Of a DNA stretch of 64,000 bases, positions 9,990 through 18,498 are shown in pieces. Below the pieces are notes generated by a model, which was not told the DNA's origin, searched no databases, and worked only from the letters and a program-made list of their open reading frames with translations. Numbering within the stretch: position 1 is the stretch's first letter; every line of letters begins with the position of its first letter. This DNA is from Pseudomonadota bacterium (lineage in GTDB: Bacteria; Pseudomonadota; Gammaproteobacteria; Acidithiobacillales; Acidithiobacillaceae): the NCBI GenBank assembly GCA_021821885.1, contig JAKARO010000004.1:1-64000 (forward strand). The letters are read 5' to 3'. Both the position numbers and the translations under genes were made by a program.

Positions 9990-10013
9990 TAAAAGAATAA
10001 AAGAATAAAAGAA
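9990..10013. repeat. Three tandem copies of an 8-bp repeat
   Basis: TAAAAGAA is repeated exactly three times at 9990-9997, 9998-10005 and 10006-10013. The array lies upstream of the DJ-1 gene on the minus strand, where copy-number change would alter promoter or leader spacing. No function is shown by the sequence. Confidence 0.8.
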
Positions 10014-10180
10014 TGTGAATATCCATTGTTTTCAGAATTATCCTGGGCCGCAATTCCATTCAGGGAAGGGGCTTCCAGAAGACTTTTCTCTTTCAAAATG
10101 GAATTTCAGGAACCAATCTTTGGAGATGGGGGAAACGAACCATAATACAATGAAAAACAACATTTTTTTATTCAAATGCC

Positions 10181-10223
10181 AACCATAAAATTATTAACTT
10201 AAATATTATATTATTTTATGGTT
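10181..10223. repeat. AT-rich 11-bp perfect inverted repeat
   Basis: AACCATAAAAT at 10181-10191 is the exact reverse complement of ATTTTATGGTT at 10213-10223, with 21 AT-rich bases between. It lies in the AT-rich island upstream of the cyo operon and could be a protein-binding site or a cruciform. Confidence 0.7.
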
Positions 10224-10855
10224 TATACATCTAAATTGATTCTGGGGAATCCCAAGAATATTTGAAGTCTATTTCTATTGCTTAAAAAGACTATGCTGAT
10301 TTACTTTATGCCCGCCCAGCAGAGATATCCAAATGCAACATTCTGGATGTGGCACTATTCGTTCCCATCCCATCAAGCTGTGGCCGGAGGGAAAAATGCA
10401 GCATGGAACAGGCCAGCCTCCTTTCAAGAATCCCGGACTTTCTGCCCTGGGTGCTTCCCATCGGGGTGGGCGGTGGCAGTTCCGGCGTAAACCTCCTCTC
10501 CCAGATCTGCACCATATCCAGCAGCGTTTCTATCCCGGTGCTATTCCCCATTTATCCATTCTGGCGGGTTCTGTCGGTACCAGGGTCCGGGGCGGCCAGG
10601 GCGGTACATGTGGAATATGGATCTGGCGCATGGTCTGCGGTGATGCCCATGCAGTGACGGCGCCTGGTGGCCTGACAGGAAGACTGTGGTGTCCGGTCGG
10701 GCGGACGTCCCATCAGGGGATTTCCGGGGGCCTGGTAAAGGGCGGAGACGGTTATGGGCCGCTTCTTCCTCCATCTTTTAGGGGCGGGCCTGGCACACAG
10801 GCAGAAACCGCTAGGAACACGGGGCGTACAAACATCCGTCAGGGAGAAATTGCTT

Positions 10856-11818
10856 ATGCAGACTAGCAGAATAAAACGGCTTGCCGGGATATGGGGATGT
10901 CTCGGTTTTCTCGGGCTTTGGGCCAATACCGCAAATGCCGGCGTGTTTTGGCTTTTTGATCCCAAAGGGGTCATGGCTGACACTGACCTGTACTACATGC
11001 TTGTGGATGTGCTCACCATGGGTGCCATTGTTGGAACTACGGCGCTACTGGTGATCTGGTTCATGTGGCGCTATCACAAGGGAAAAAACAGGGGTTCCTA
11101 TCACCCGGAATGGTCCCATTCCAGCTTTCTGGAGGTGATCGTCTGGGGTGTTCCCATCATTGCGGTTGGTTTTCTGGCCTACTTCGCTGTCAGGGGCACT
11201 TTTGAACTGAACCCGTACGACCCCACCATTCTTACTCGGGTTGCGAAGCCTGCAGAAAAACCGGTCAAGGTGGATGTTATTGCTACCGACTGGCAGTGGC
11301 TCTTTGTCTATCCGCAGTACCACATGGCAGTGGCCAACCAGTTGGTGCTGCCTGAGCACAGGCCCGTTTTTTTTCGCCTGACATCCACGGCAGTTACCTC
11401 CGGTTTTTTTATTCCGCAGCTGGTGGGGATGATTGATGTAATGCCTGGCATGCGTACCAAGAATGCTCTTGAAAGTAGCCATATTGGGGAATATCAGGGG
11501 ATTTCCTCCGATTATGCGGGTGCCGGTACGTCCTGGATGACCTTCAAGACCCATATCGTTGGCCAGGAAGACTTCGCGGGATGGGTGCAGAAAGTACAGT
11601 CTTCCCCGACAACGATGACCGAAGCCCAATTTAATGCCTTCGCCATGCCCTATATCAATGTGCACCATCGTGTCGTGTATTTCTCGCAGGTCCCTTCAGG
11701 GCTGTTTGACCATGTGATCATGGAAGTAATGCACGGCAAAACCTGGCCGGTCCCCCCCATGATGACGGAAAACATGGTGGCGTATATCCAGAAGCAATCT
11801 GCGGAACACCGCGACTAG
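10856..11818 (+). CDS. cyoA: Cytochrome bo3-type quinol oxidase subunit II CyoA
   Basis: A 320-residue haem-copper oxidase subunit II. A signal peptide ending near ANA (residue 28) is followed by two membrane helices and a periplasmic cupredoxin domain. The expected CuA region (FFIPQLVGMIDVMPGM) has no CxxxC copper ligands, as in quinol oxidases, so electrons should come from quinol rather than cytochrome c. DWQWLFVYPQ is a subunit II signature. The ATG at 10856 follows AGGGAGA. It heads cyoABCD-ctaA-like-ctaB. The related bo3 enzyme of E. coli has the same gene order. Confidence 0.93.
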   Translation: MQTSRIKRLAGIWGCLGFLGLWANTANAGVFWLFDPKGVMADTDLYYMLVDVLTMGAIVGTTALLVIWFMWRYHKGKNRGSYHPEWSHSSFLEVIVWGVPIIAVGFLAYFAVRGTFELNPYDPTILTRVAKPAEKPVKVDVIATDWQWLFVYPQYHMAVANQLVLPEHRPVFFRLTSTAVTSGFFIPQLVGMIDVMPGMRTKNALESSHIGEYQGISSDYAGAGTSWMTFKTHIVGQEDFAGWVQKVQSSPTTMTEAQFNAFAMPYINVHHRVVYFSQVPSGLFDHVIMEVMHGKTWPVPPMMTENMVAYIQKQSAEHRD

Positions 11819-11837
11819 GAAAAGGAGATTCACGTTC

Positions 11838-13979
11838 ATGCTCGTTCAATTACCTGGAGGATGGAATCCGCTCCTCGGGCGGCTGGCCCTGGACCAGATT
11901 CCCTATGACAATCCCATCCTGGCGCCCCTTTTTGTGGCAGTCGTTGTTGGCACTATTCTGCTGTTCGGCCTCATTACCTATTACAGGAAATGGGGCTACC
12001 TGTGGAAGGAGTGGCTGACTACGGTTGACCACAAGAAGCTTGGGGTAATGTACATCATTATCGGCCTGGTGATGCTGTTTCGTGGATTTATCGATGGACT
12101 GATGATCCGTACCCAGCAGGTCTGGGCAAATGGACCACATTCCAGCGGAGTGTTTGGCGCATTACATGGTTACCTGACGCCCTTCCATTTCGGACAGGTG
12201 TACAGCGCCCATGGCCTGATCATGATCCTTCTGGCCGCAACGCCCCTTCTGGTAGGATTTATGAACATCATCGTGCCCATCCAGATTGGTGCGCGGGACA
12301 TGGCCTATCCCTATCTGAATGCTCTGGGACTCTGGATCACGGCCGCAGCGGCAGTGCTGATCATGATTTCCCTTTTTGTAGGCGATTTTGCACACAACGG
12401 ATGGTTCGGATATGCGCCGATTTTTGAACTCCAGTATAGTCCAGGGGTCGGAGTAGATTACTGGATATGGACCCTCCAGCTCACTGCCTTGGGGACCACG
12501 CTGGGCGGTATCAATCTGCTGGTGACCATCATCAAAATGCGGGCCCCGGGCATGACCTGGTTCCGTCTGCCGATTTTTGTCTGGACGTCCCTGTCTGCCA
12601 ATATTATTGCACTGACATCCTTCCCTGCTCTCCAGGTGGCTCTGGGCCTGGTTGCAGCCGACCGATACCTAGGGTCCCATTTCTTTACGGCAGGATTTGG
12701 CGGCAACCTGATGCTGTATACCAATCTTTTCTGGATCTGGGGGCATCCGGAGGTGTATTTCGTCATTCTTCCCGCTTTCGGCATGATGTCAGAAATTTTT
12801 CCGACCTTTTCCGAAAAACCCCTTTTTGGTTATGTGACCATGGTAGCGGCCAGTTTCGCGATAGCTGGAGTGTCGTGGATGGTATGGCTGCATCATTTCT
12901 TTACCATGGGTGCGGGTCCGCAGGTAAACAGTTTTTTCAGTGTGGCCACCATGCTGGTGGGCATCCCCACGGGCGTAAAAGTGTTTAACTGGGCGTTTAC
13001 CATGTACCGCGGCCGGATTACCTATTCGGCTGCGATGCTCTGGGCGATCGGCGCCCTTTTCATGCTGCTGGTCGGAGGAATGACCGGCATGATGCTCGCC
13101 ATCCCTGCCATCAACTATATGGTACACAACAGCGTTTTTGTGATTGCCCATTTTCACTCCATGCTGCTGGTAATCGTATACGCCATTTTCGGTTCGGTTA
13201 TCTTTTGGTTCCCAAAGGTGTTCGGTTTCCGGCTGGATGAGTATTGGGCCAAGGTCATGTTCTGGCTGTTTACAGCAGGTTCAGCACTGGTTTTCGTTCC
13301 CATGTACATGCTGGGCTTCATGGGTATGACGCGGCGTCTGGACTATGTATTCAATCCTGCATGGCATCCTTATCTGGAGGTCATGGAGGTGGGCATTGCC
13401 GTGTACTGCCTGTCGGTTCTTGCTTTCGTCGTGCTGCTTTATGTCAGTATCCGTGACCGGGTCAAAAATCGTGCGGGAGCAGATGCCTGGGGAACCGCAC
13501 GTTCTCTGGAATGGCTTGCCCACTCCCCCGTACCGTTCTACAACTTTGCCGTGACACCGCATGTAAATGCGCGCGACGAGCTTGCCTGGAGACGGGAACA
13601 CGGCATGGATGCCTTGGAACCAGAACGGTATGTGGATATCCACATGCCCAGTAATACAGGTATGGCACTCTATATTGGTGCCCTGACGTTCGTACTCGGT
13701 TTTGGGCTTACCTGGCGCATCTGGTGGCTGTCCCTACTGAGTCTCGCGGCCATCATTCTCCTGATGATTATCCGTTCCTTCAGAGGCGATGACGGCTACA
13801 TCATAACCGGTGCGGAGCTGGAACGCATGGAGAAAGAAGCACTGCGGAACCGTGCCCAGGCAGATGGAAAATATGTGTCAGGTGGCCGTGGCCAGGTTGC
13901 CGGTACAGCCATCGCCTACGGCAGGAACGGGGCTTCCATGGGCGGGGATCCCTTCAATAGCAGCCGGGATGGCATCTGA
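11838..13979 (+). CDS. cyoB: Cytochrome bo3-type quinol oxidase subunit I CyoB
   Basis: A 713-residue proton-pumping subunit I, somewhat longer than E. coli CyoB (663). Haem and CuB ligands are visible: H125 (AHG), H303 in WGHPEVY, H352/H353, and H438 and H440 in AHFH. The cross-linked tyrosine is Y307, the D-channel glutamate E305 and the K-channel lysine K381. The quinol-binding residues known from E. coli are kept as R82, D86, H117 and Q120. Together with CyoA lacking CuA this supports a quinol oxidase. AAGGAGA precedes the ATG. The extra length is mainly at the C terminus. Confidence 0.95.
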   Translation: MLVQLPGGWNPLLGRLALDQIPYDNPILAPLFVAVVVGTILLFGLITYYRKWGYLWKEWLTTVDHKKLGVMYIIIGLVMLFRGFIDGLMIRTQQVWANGPHSSGVFGALHGYLTPFHFGQVYSAHGLIMILLAATPLLVGFMNIIVPIQIGARDMAYPYLNALGLWITAAAAVLIMISLFVGDFAHNGWFGYAPIFELQYSPGVGVDYWIWTLQLTALGTTLGGINLLVTIIKMRAPGMTWFRLPIFVWTSLSANIIALTSFPALQVALGLVAADRYLGSHFFTAGFGGNLMLYTNLFWIWGHPEVYFVILPAFGMMSEIFPTFSEKPLFGYVTMVAASFAIAGVSWMVWLHHFFTMGAGPQVNSFFSVATMLVGIPTGVKVFNWAFTMYRGRITYSAAMLWAIGALFMLLVGGMTGMMLAIPAINYMVHNSVFVIAHFHSMLLVIVYAIFGSVIFWFPKVFGFRLDEYWAKVMFWLFTAGSALVFVPMYMLGFMGMTRRLDYVFNPAWHPYLEVMEVGIAVYCLSVLAFVVLLYVSIRDRVKNRAGADAWGTARSLEWLAHSPVPFYNFAVTPHVNARDELAWRREHGMDALEPERYVDIHMPSNTGMALYIGALTFVLGFGLTWRIWWLSLLSLAAIILLMIIRSFRGDDGYIITGAELERMEKEALRNRAQADGKYVSGGRGQVAGTAIAYGRNGASMGGDPFNSSRDGI

Positions 13980-13990
13980 ATCGGGAAGAA

Positions 13991-14011
13991 GGGCGTGGTT
14001 CCGCCACGCCC
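13991..14011 (+). other. Intercistronic hairpin between cyoB and cyoC
   Basis: A perfect 8-bp stem (GGGCGTGG with CCACGCCC) around the loop TTCCG lies 12 bases after the cyoB stop. There is no T-tract behind it, so it is more likely an mRNA stabiliser or processing site that tunes subunit ratios than a full terminator. Confidence 0.7.
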
Positions 14012-14032
14012 TCAACTAGAAGGAATGGAATC

Positions 14033-14668
14033 GTGAGCGCACATGGAAATGCTGTAGATCCAAAAAAGGCGGTACTTTGGGATACCGAATACCACGGGCA
14101 TGACGTGATTTCGACCCGAAGTCTGGGGTTTTTTCTGTACTTGCTAAGTGACGGCATGATCTTTGCAACGCTTTTTGCCGCCTATGGTGTCCTAAGCTAT
14201 TCGCATAACTATTTTGGGGGACCCACGCCGTCGCAGTTCGTTCACCCCTGGTATACCTTTACCCAGACGGTTTCCCTGTTCCTGAGCGTGCTGGCATATG
14301 GCATGGGCATGGCAGCGATGAAAAACCGGAACAGGGGAGGATTGATCAGCGGTCTGCTGGGAGCCCTGGTGTTAGGAGTGGTTTTTCTCGCTCTCGACGT
14401 TCATGATATGGCCGTTCTTGCCGGGCAAGGCATAACTGTCGCTACCAGCGCGGGTGCTTCCGCCTTTATTGTTCTCACCCAGGTACACGCGGCCCATATC
14501 TTTTTTGGCCTGATCTGGATTCTGGTGATGATTGCCCAGGTTTCCAGCAGGGGGTTTACTACAGATACGGTCGGACGCCTTCTGAGCCTTAGGATGTTCT
14601 GGCATTTGCAGGCTATTATCTGGGTTTTCGTCTATGTATTTGTCTATCTTTGGGGGTACATGTCATGA
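14033..14668 (+). CDS. cyoC: Cytochrome bo3-type quinol oxidase subunit III CyoC
   Basis: A 211-residue subunit III with five membrane helices, as in CyoC of E. coli (204). The start is a GTG at 14033 behind AAGGAA. Landmarks are LGFFLYLLSDGMIFATLFAAYG near the N terminus and QVHAAHIFFGLIWILV. The stop overlaps the cyoD start in an ATGA. Confidence 0.93.
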   Translation: MSAHGNAVDPKKAVLWDTEYHGHDVISTRSLGFFLYLLSDGMIFATLFAAYGVLSYSHNYFGGPTPSQFVHPWYTFTQTVSLFLSVLAYGMGMAAMKNRNRGGLISGLLGALVLGVVFLALDVHDMAVLAGQGITVATSAGASAFIVLTQVHAAHIFFGLIWILVMIAQVSSRGFTTDTVGRLLSLRMFWHLQAIIWVFVYVFVYLWGYMS

Positions 14669-15021
14669 GCCATGGCCACAGCGATCCTGTCCAGCATCCC
14701 GAGGTGCAGATGTCGAGTGTCCGGGGCTATCTGTCCGGATTCCTGATCTCGGTACTGCTGATGCTTGCAGCAACCTATATGAGCGCCACCCATGCCTTTC
14801 CACCTTTTGGGCTCCTGATGGTGATCACGGTCTGCGCTGCAATCGCGACTATTGCCCAGACCTATTTTCTCCTCCATATTGACACCGCCGAGCATAACAT
14901 CTGGAATACGGTGTCGCTTGTGCTGTTCATCCCTCTGTTTGTCCTGACGATTGGTCTGACCTGGTGGATGTTCTCACAGCTTTACCTGCATACCATGCCG
15001 GCCATGACTGGCATGCACTGA
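14665..15021 (+). CDS. cyoD: Cytochrome bo3-type quinol oxidase subunit IV CyoD
   Basis: A 118-residue protein with three membrane helices. It matches the small CyoD subunit (E. coli 109 residues), with TYFLLHIDTAEHNIWN between helices 2 and 3. The ATG at 14665 overlaps the cyoC stop and is preferred to an in-frame start at 14650. CyoD is thought to help assembly of the CuB site in subunit I. Confidence 0.92.
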   Translation: MSHGHSDPVQHPEVQMSSVRGYLSGFLISVLLMLAATYMSATHAFPPFGLLMVITVCAAIATIAQTYFLLHIDTAEHNIWNTVSLVLFIPLFVLTIGLTWWMFSQLYLHTMPAMTGMH

Positions 15022-15041
15022 TAGCGGAGAGGAAATCCGGC

Positions 15042-15986
15042 ATGTCTGGCATCTCGCAGAATCCCGAAGTAAATGTTGGTTCCCATGAGGCAATCCCCAA
15101 TGCCGTAGAACCGGAGATGACACCGTTGGTTCGCCTGATCGGCAAATTTATCGGTCTGGCGCTTCTCGCGGCATTCTTCGCAGGGGTAGTGCGGGGGCTC
15201 GGAGGTTCTGGCGGGCTGACCGGGGACCTTGTGCGGGGCCTTGGGGCAAGTGAGGTGGGTTTTGCCATCGTCCTCATCCTTCTGGGCAGCCTGGTAGAAG
15301 GATTCGGCTATGGCCTTTCCCTGGGTACCAAATGGCCCTATACCAAAAACATACTGGTCCTTATGTGGCGGGGAGACCCTGAAGCGGCCCACCGCGTGGT
15401 TGCGACACTGGTGGGGCTGGTTGGGTTGGCCCTGGCCATCCTTTCCCCCGGCGCCAGCACATTTTCTGGACTGGCGCTTATTGTTATTACGGCCCTCTTC
15501 GGCATGGGGACATTGTATGTGCTTGCCGGCAAGGCACCGGCCCTGGTTCATGGCATCCATGGCCTGCTGGCCTACGGTGTTTTTCTGGTCTACCTGACCA
15601 GCCTTGCCCATCCGGATTTCAATTTCTGGATCTATCTCAAGGAGATGGCCCCTCTCCACGCACTCCTCCTGGCCGTCTTGATGGGTGGCATGACAACTGG
15701 ACAGCGGGGATTTGGCCAACCGATTGGTCATTTTGTGCGGCCCAGAAAAGCCTCCCAGTGGACGCTGGCTGTCCATGTCACAGCCGCTCTGCTGGTTGTG
15801 GCAACCCTTGGCTGGATGAGACAGGACTATCCTTGGGCGTTCTTTTTTTCCATAATCCAGTTTGGCGTGGGTTCCCTGCTGTTTCGTGCCGTTAACCTGA
15901 AACCCAAGGATCCCGGGATCATGGTAGCATTCCACCAGAGTATGGTGCTTCTGATGAGTCTGGCTATCGTTTTGCAGTGGCAATAA
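15042..15986 (+). CDS. Divergent CtaA-like (haem A synthase family) membrane protein
   Basis: A 314-residue protein with about eight membrane helices placed between cyoD and ctaB. Helix histidines resemble haem A synthase: an ExxHR motif at E114/H117/R118 in EAAHRVVATLVGL, then H170/H173, H245 and H298 in FHQSMVLL. CtaA converts haem O to haem A using two pairs of helix histidines. The match is a motif pattern only, and the overall sequence is divergent. GGAGAGGAAA precedes the ATG at 15042; the frame runs further upstream inside cyoD but lacks a start signal there. If it works as CtaA, this oxidase might use haem A. Confidence 0.6.
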   Translation: MSGISQNPEVNVGSHEAIPNAVEPEMTPLVRLIGKFIGLALLAAFFAGVVRGLGGSGGLTGDLVRGLGASEVGFAIVLILLGSLVEGFGYGLSLGTKWPYTKNILVLMWRGDPEAAHRVVATLVGLVGLALAILSPGASTFSGLALIVITALFGMGTLYVLAGKAPALVHGIHGLLAYGVFLVYLTSLAHPDFNFWIYLKEMAPLHALLLAVLMGGMTTGQRGFGQPIGHFVRPRKASQWTLAVHVTAALLVVATLGWMRQDYPWAFFFSIIQFGVGSLLFRAVNLKPKDPGIMVAFHQSMVLLMSLAIVLQWQ

Positions 15987-16003
15987 TAAGGATCTATACG
16001 TTT

Positions 16004-16948
16004 ATGGCAAAATCCTCGTTTAGCCCCTCGCCTTCCGTCCTGCTCCCTGGACGGGGGACCGTTTGGAGCCTGTTCAGAGACTTGTGGGTTCTGGCCAAGG
16101 CCAGGGTCGTGTCTCTCCTCGTTTTTACTGCTGCAGTTGGTGAACTGCTCGCCCCTGGAGGACTGGGTCACTGGACAGCCGCGCTTGCAGGACTGGCCGG
16201 CATTGCCTTCGCTGGCGGAGCTGGGGGGGTGCTCAACCAGATTGTAGAACCCAGTCTTGACCAGCATATGCGGCGTACCAACCGCAGACCGCTGGCAGAA
16301 GGGCGAATTGGCCGGGGATTTGCCATTGCCTACGCCGGGCTGCTGCTGTCCGCCAGCATCATCATACTTGCCGTCTGGACCAACTACCTCACCCTCGCGC
16401 TTACCCTTTTGGGGACAGTAGGCTATGGAGTGGTGTATACCCTCTACCTGAAGCCGAGTACACCCTGGAATATCGTATGGGGTGGTCTGGCGGGAGCCCT
16501 TCCTCCCCTGATCGGCTGGACAGCGGTTACCGGGAGTGTGGCGGCTATGCCACTGGTTCTGGTCGCGCTGATTTTTGTCTGGACGCCTGCCCATTTTTGG
16601 CCGCTGGCGATCTGCTGCCGCCAGGATTACGAAAAGGCGTGCATTCCCATGCTCCCGGTTACCCATGGACTGGAGCGGACTAGGAAAGAAATCCGGAATT
16701 ATGCCGTACTGACCCTGGGGGTGAGTCTAGCACCGGCATTTCTGGCCCAGGACTGGGTTTATGGGGCTGTGGCGCTGCTCTCCGGCAGCTGGTTTGTCTG
16801 GATGGCCCTGCAACTGAAGAAGATGCCGGAGGGCCCTGACATGGACCGTTATGCCCGGAAAATGTTTGCCTACTCGATCACTTACCTCTTTCTTCTCTTT
16901 ACCTGGCTGATTGTGGGCAAGGCGCTCATGGCCTATGGAATGATCTGA
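16004..16948 (+). CDS. ctaB: Protoheme IX farnesyltransferase (haem O synthase) CtaB/CyoE
   Basis: A 314-residue UbiA-family prenyltransferase that adds a farnesyl group to haem b to make haem O, needed by bo3-type and, after further oxidation, aa3-type oxidases. The prenyl-diphosphate motif is in NQIVEPSLDQHMRRTNRRPL (about residue 78 on), with a second aspartate-rich loop further on (YEKACIPMLPV region). The ATG at 16004 has AAGGA upstream; a GTG at 15977 overlapping the previous gene is an alternative. In E. coli the same position is held by cyoE. Confidence 0.93.
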   Translation: MAKSSFSPSPSVLLPGRGTVWSLFRDLWVLAKARVVSLLVFTAAVGELLAPGGLGHWTAALAGLAGIAFAGGAGGVLNQIVEPSLDQHMRRTNRRPLAEGRIGRGFAIAYAGLLLSASIIILAVWTNYLTLALTLLGTVGYGVVYTLYLKPSTPWNIVWGGLAGALPPLIGWTAVTGSVAAMPLVLVALIFVWTPAHFWPLAICCRQDYEKACIPMLPVTHGLERTRKEIRNYAVLTLGVSLAPAFLAQDWVYGAVALLSGSWFVWMALQLKKMPEGPDMDRYARKMFAYSITYLFLLFTWLIVGKALMAYGMI

Positions 16949-16949
16949 G

Positions 16950-18206
16950 ATGCAGAAAAAAAGAGGGGTGAATGCCCGCAACGGAAACGCGGCGGGTGGT
17001 ATGACCCCCACTGAGAAAAGAGCAATTTTTGGGCTTAGCTTTATCTATATGGCCCGTATGCTGGGTCTTTTTATGCTTATGCCGGTGCTGGCACTGGAGA
17101 GTACCCATCTGCAGGGTACAACTCCTTTCCTGCTGGGGCTTGCTGTCGGCATCTATGGGCTCGCGCAGGCGCTGCTCCAGTTCCCGTTCGGCAGCGCATC
17201 GGACCGGTGGGGGAGAAAGCCCGTTGTGGTCGCGGGCCTCTTCCTGTTTATCGCCGGTTCCCTTCTGGGTGCCTGGACACATAACATCTGGGGTATCATT
17301 CTTGCCAGAATCCTGCAGGGAGCAGGGGCAGTCTCTTCCGTTCTGCTGGCAACCGCCGGGGATCTGACGGCGGACGAGCACCGGACCAAAGCCATGGCCG
17401 CCATTGGTGGCAGTATTTCGGTCGCTTATGTGCTTGGTATGGCGCTGGGCCCCCTCGTGTACGGATTTTCAGGGATTTCAGGGGTGTTCGTTGGGGCTGC
17501 AGTTCTTGGGATCCTGGCCCTGTATCCCCTGTGGAAAGTGATCCCTCCCATCCCGGCGTACGCCCATCACAGGGTTGGCAGTTTCCGTGACGCCCTTGGG
17601 GTTTTTGCCCATCCTTCTGTCCGCACAGCCAGCGTAGGGATCTTCATCCTACAGATGGTTCTGGGTGCAAGTTTTGTTGTCCTTTCCCCGGAACTGGTCC
17701 ACTCCATGCATATACCGGATGCCCATGTCTGGATGGTATATCTTCCCGTCATGGTAGCTTCCATTTTGTTCATGCTCTATCCCGTAATCTATGCGGAAAA
17801 AAAGCGCAAGCACCGTTTCATGCTGGCAGCCGGTGGGGCTGCCATTGGGGTCGGATCATTGTTCATGGGGCTGGCGTCCGGACATTTCTGGCCCGTAGGT
17901 ATTGCATCTGTCGTTTTCTTCGGGGGATACAATATTGCTTCCGCCATTCTCCCTTCGATGATGAGCAGAACTACTTCGCCGGAAAAGCGGGGAGCAGCCA
18001 GTGGCGTGTATTCACTGATGCAGTTTCTGGGGATTTTTGCTGGTGGGGTTCTCGGTGGCTGGGGGCAGGGAATACTGGGTGATCGCGGTGTGTTTTACCT
18101 TCTTGCAGCGGTTGGCATTCTCCTTGCCCTGCAGACACTCCTGAGCTCTGGAAATATCGCGGCCCTCATGTCAGCAGAAGAAGCCCGACGCCAGGGCAGC
18201 AGCTAG
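16950..18206 (+). CDS. YajR-like major facilitator superfamily transporter
   Basis: A 418-residue MFS protein with twelve predicted helices. MTPTEKRAIFGLSFIYMARM near the start and FGSASDRWGRKP (MFS motif A) resemble E. coli YajR, which lies behind cyoABCDE there, so the neighbourhood is conserved. The C-terminal YAM domain of E. coli YajR is absent: the protein ends about 20 residues after the last helix. The transported substrate is unknown. The start may be ATG 16950, one base after the ctaB stop, or ATG 17001, which better matches the family. Confidence 0.8.
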   Translation: MQKKRGVNARNGNAAGGMTPTEKRAIFGLSFIYMARMLGLFMLMPVLALESTHLQGTTPFLLGLAVGIYGLAQALLQFPFGSASDRWGRKPVVVAGLFLFIAGSLLGAWTHNIWGIILARILQGAGAVSSVLLATAGDLTADEHRTKAMAAIGGSISVAYVLGMALGPLVYGFSGISGVFVGAAVLGILALYPLWKVIPPIPAYAHHRVGSFRDALGVFAHPSVRTASVGIFILQMVLGASFVVLSPELVHSMHIPDAHVWMVYLPVMVASILFMLYPVIYAEKKRKHRFMLAAGGAAIGVGSLFMGLASGHFWPVGIASVVFFGGYNIASAILPSMMSRTTSPEKRGAASGVYSLMQFLGIFAGGVLGGWGQGILGDRGVFYLLAAVGILLALQTLLSSGNIAALMSAEEARRQGSS

Positions 18207-18498
18207 CAGCAGGACTACCGGGGACCTCTCTTCTAAATAAGCAGCGGGGGGGGGTGAGACCCACCACCACCCCGATAAACAGAACTTGCCACGTGGGTTC
18301 TTCTGGGCCGTCTCGGCCCTGCCCTCTATCTGGGACGTTCCCGTTTGCTGATGTGATGGGCCCCATGCTTCAGGAAACTGCAAATATGCCCTTTTTCTGG
18401 ACCGCGGAGCAATGCGGAAGATCCAGAATCTGACGACCAGAATTGCTGGTGGTGGCGCAGCTCTATATGGCGAAACACCACACATGATCGCGCACGAT

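Larger units (their letters stand above)
9963..10855. other. Long noncoding stretch upstream of cyoA
   Basis: About 890 bases without a convincing gene. The left third (about 9980-10300) is strikingly AT-rich compared with its surroundings and holds the tandem repeat and inverted repeat listed separately. The right part (about 10300-10855) is GC-rich like coding DNA, but no frame gives a protein-like translation: the longest, 10333-10866, is rich in Gly, Pro, His and Arg without hydrophobic patterning. It may hold the cyo promoter and a long leader, or remains of a lost gene. No known RNA was recognised. Confidence 0.5.

Noticed and set aside
10333-10866. 177-codon open frame upstream of cyoA
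   Set aside because: The translation has no hydrophobic pattern, is rich in Gly, Pro, His and Arg, and has no ribosome site.
14982-15983. 333-codon open frame on the minus strand
   Set aside because: It mirrors the CtaA-like gene; the hydrophobic plus-strand protein with a Shine-Dalgarno site fits the operon.
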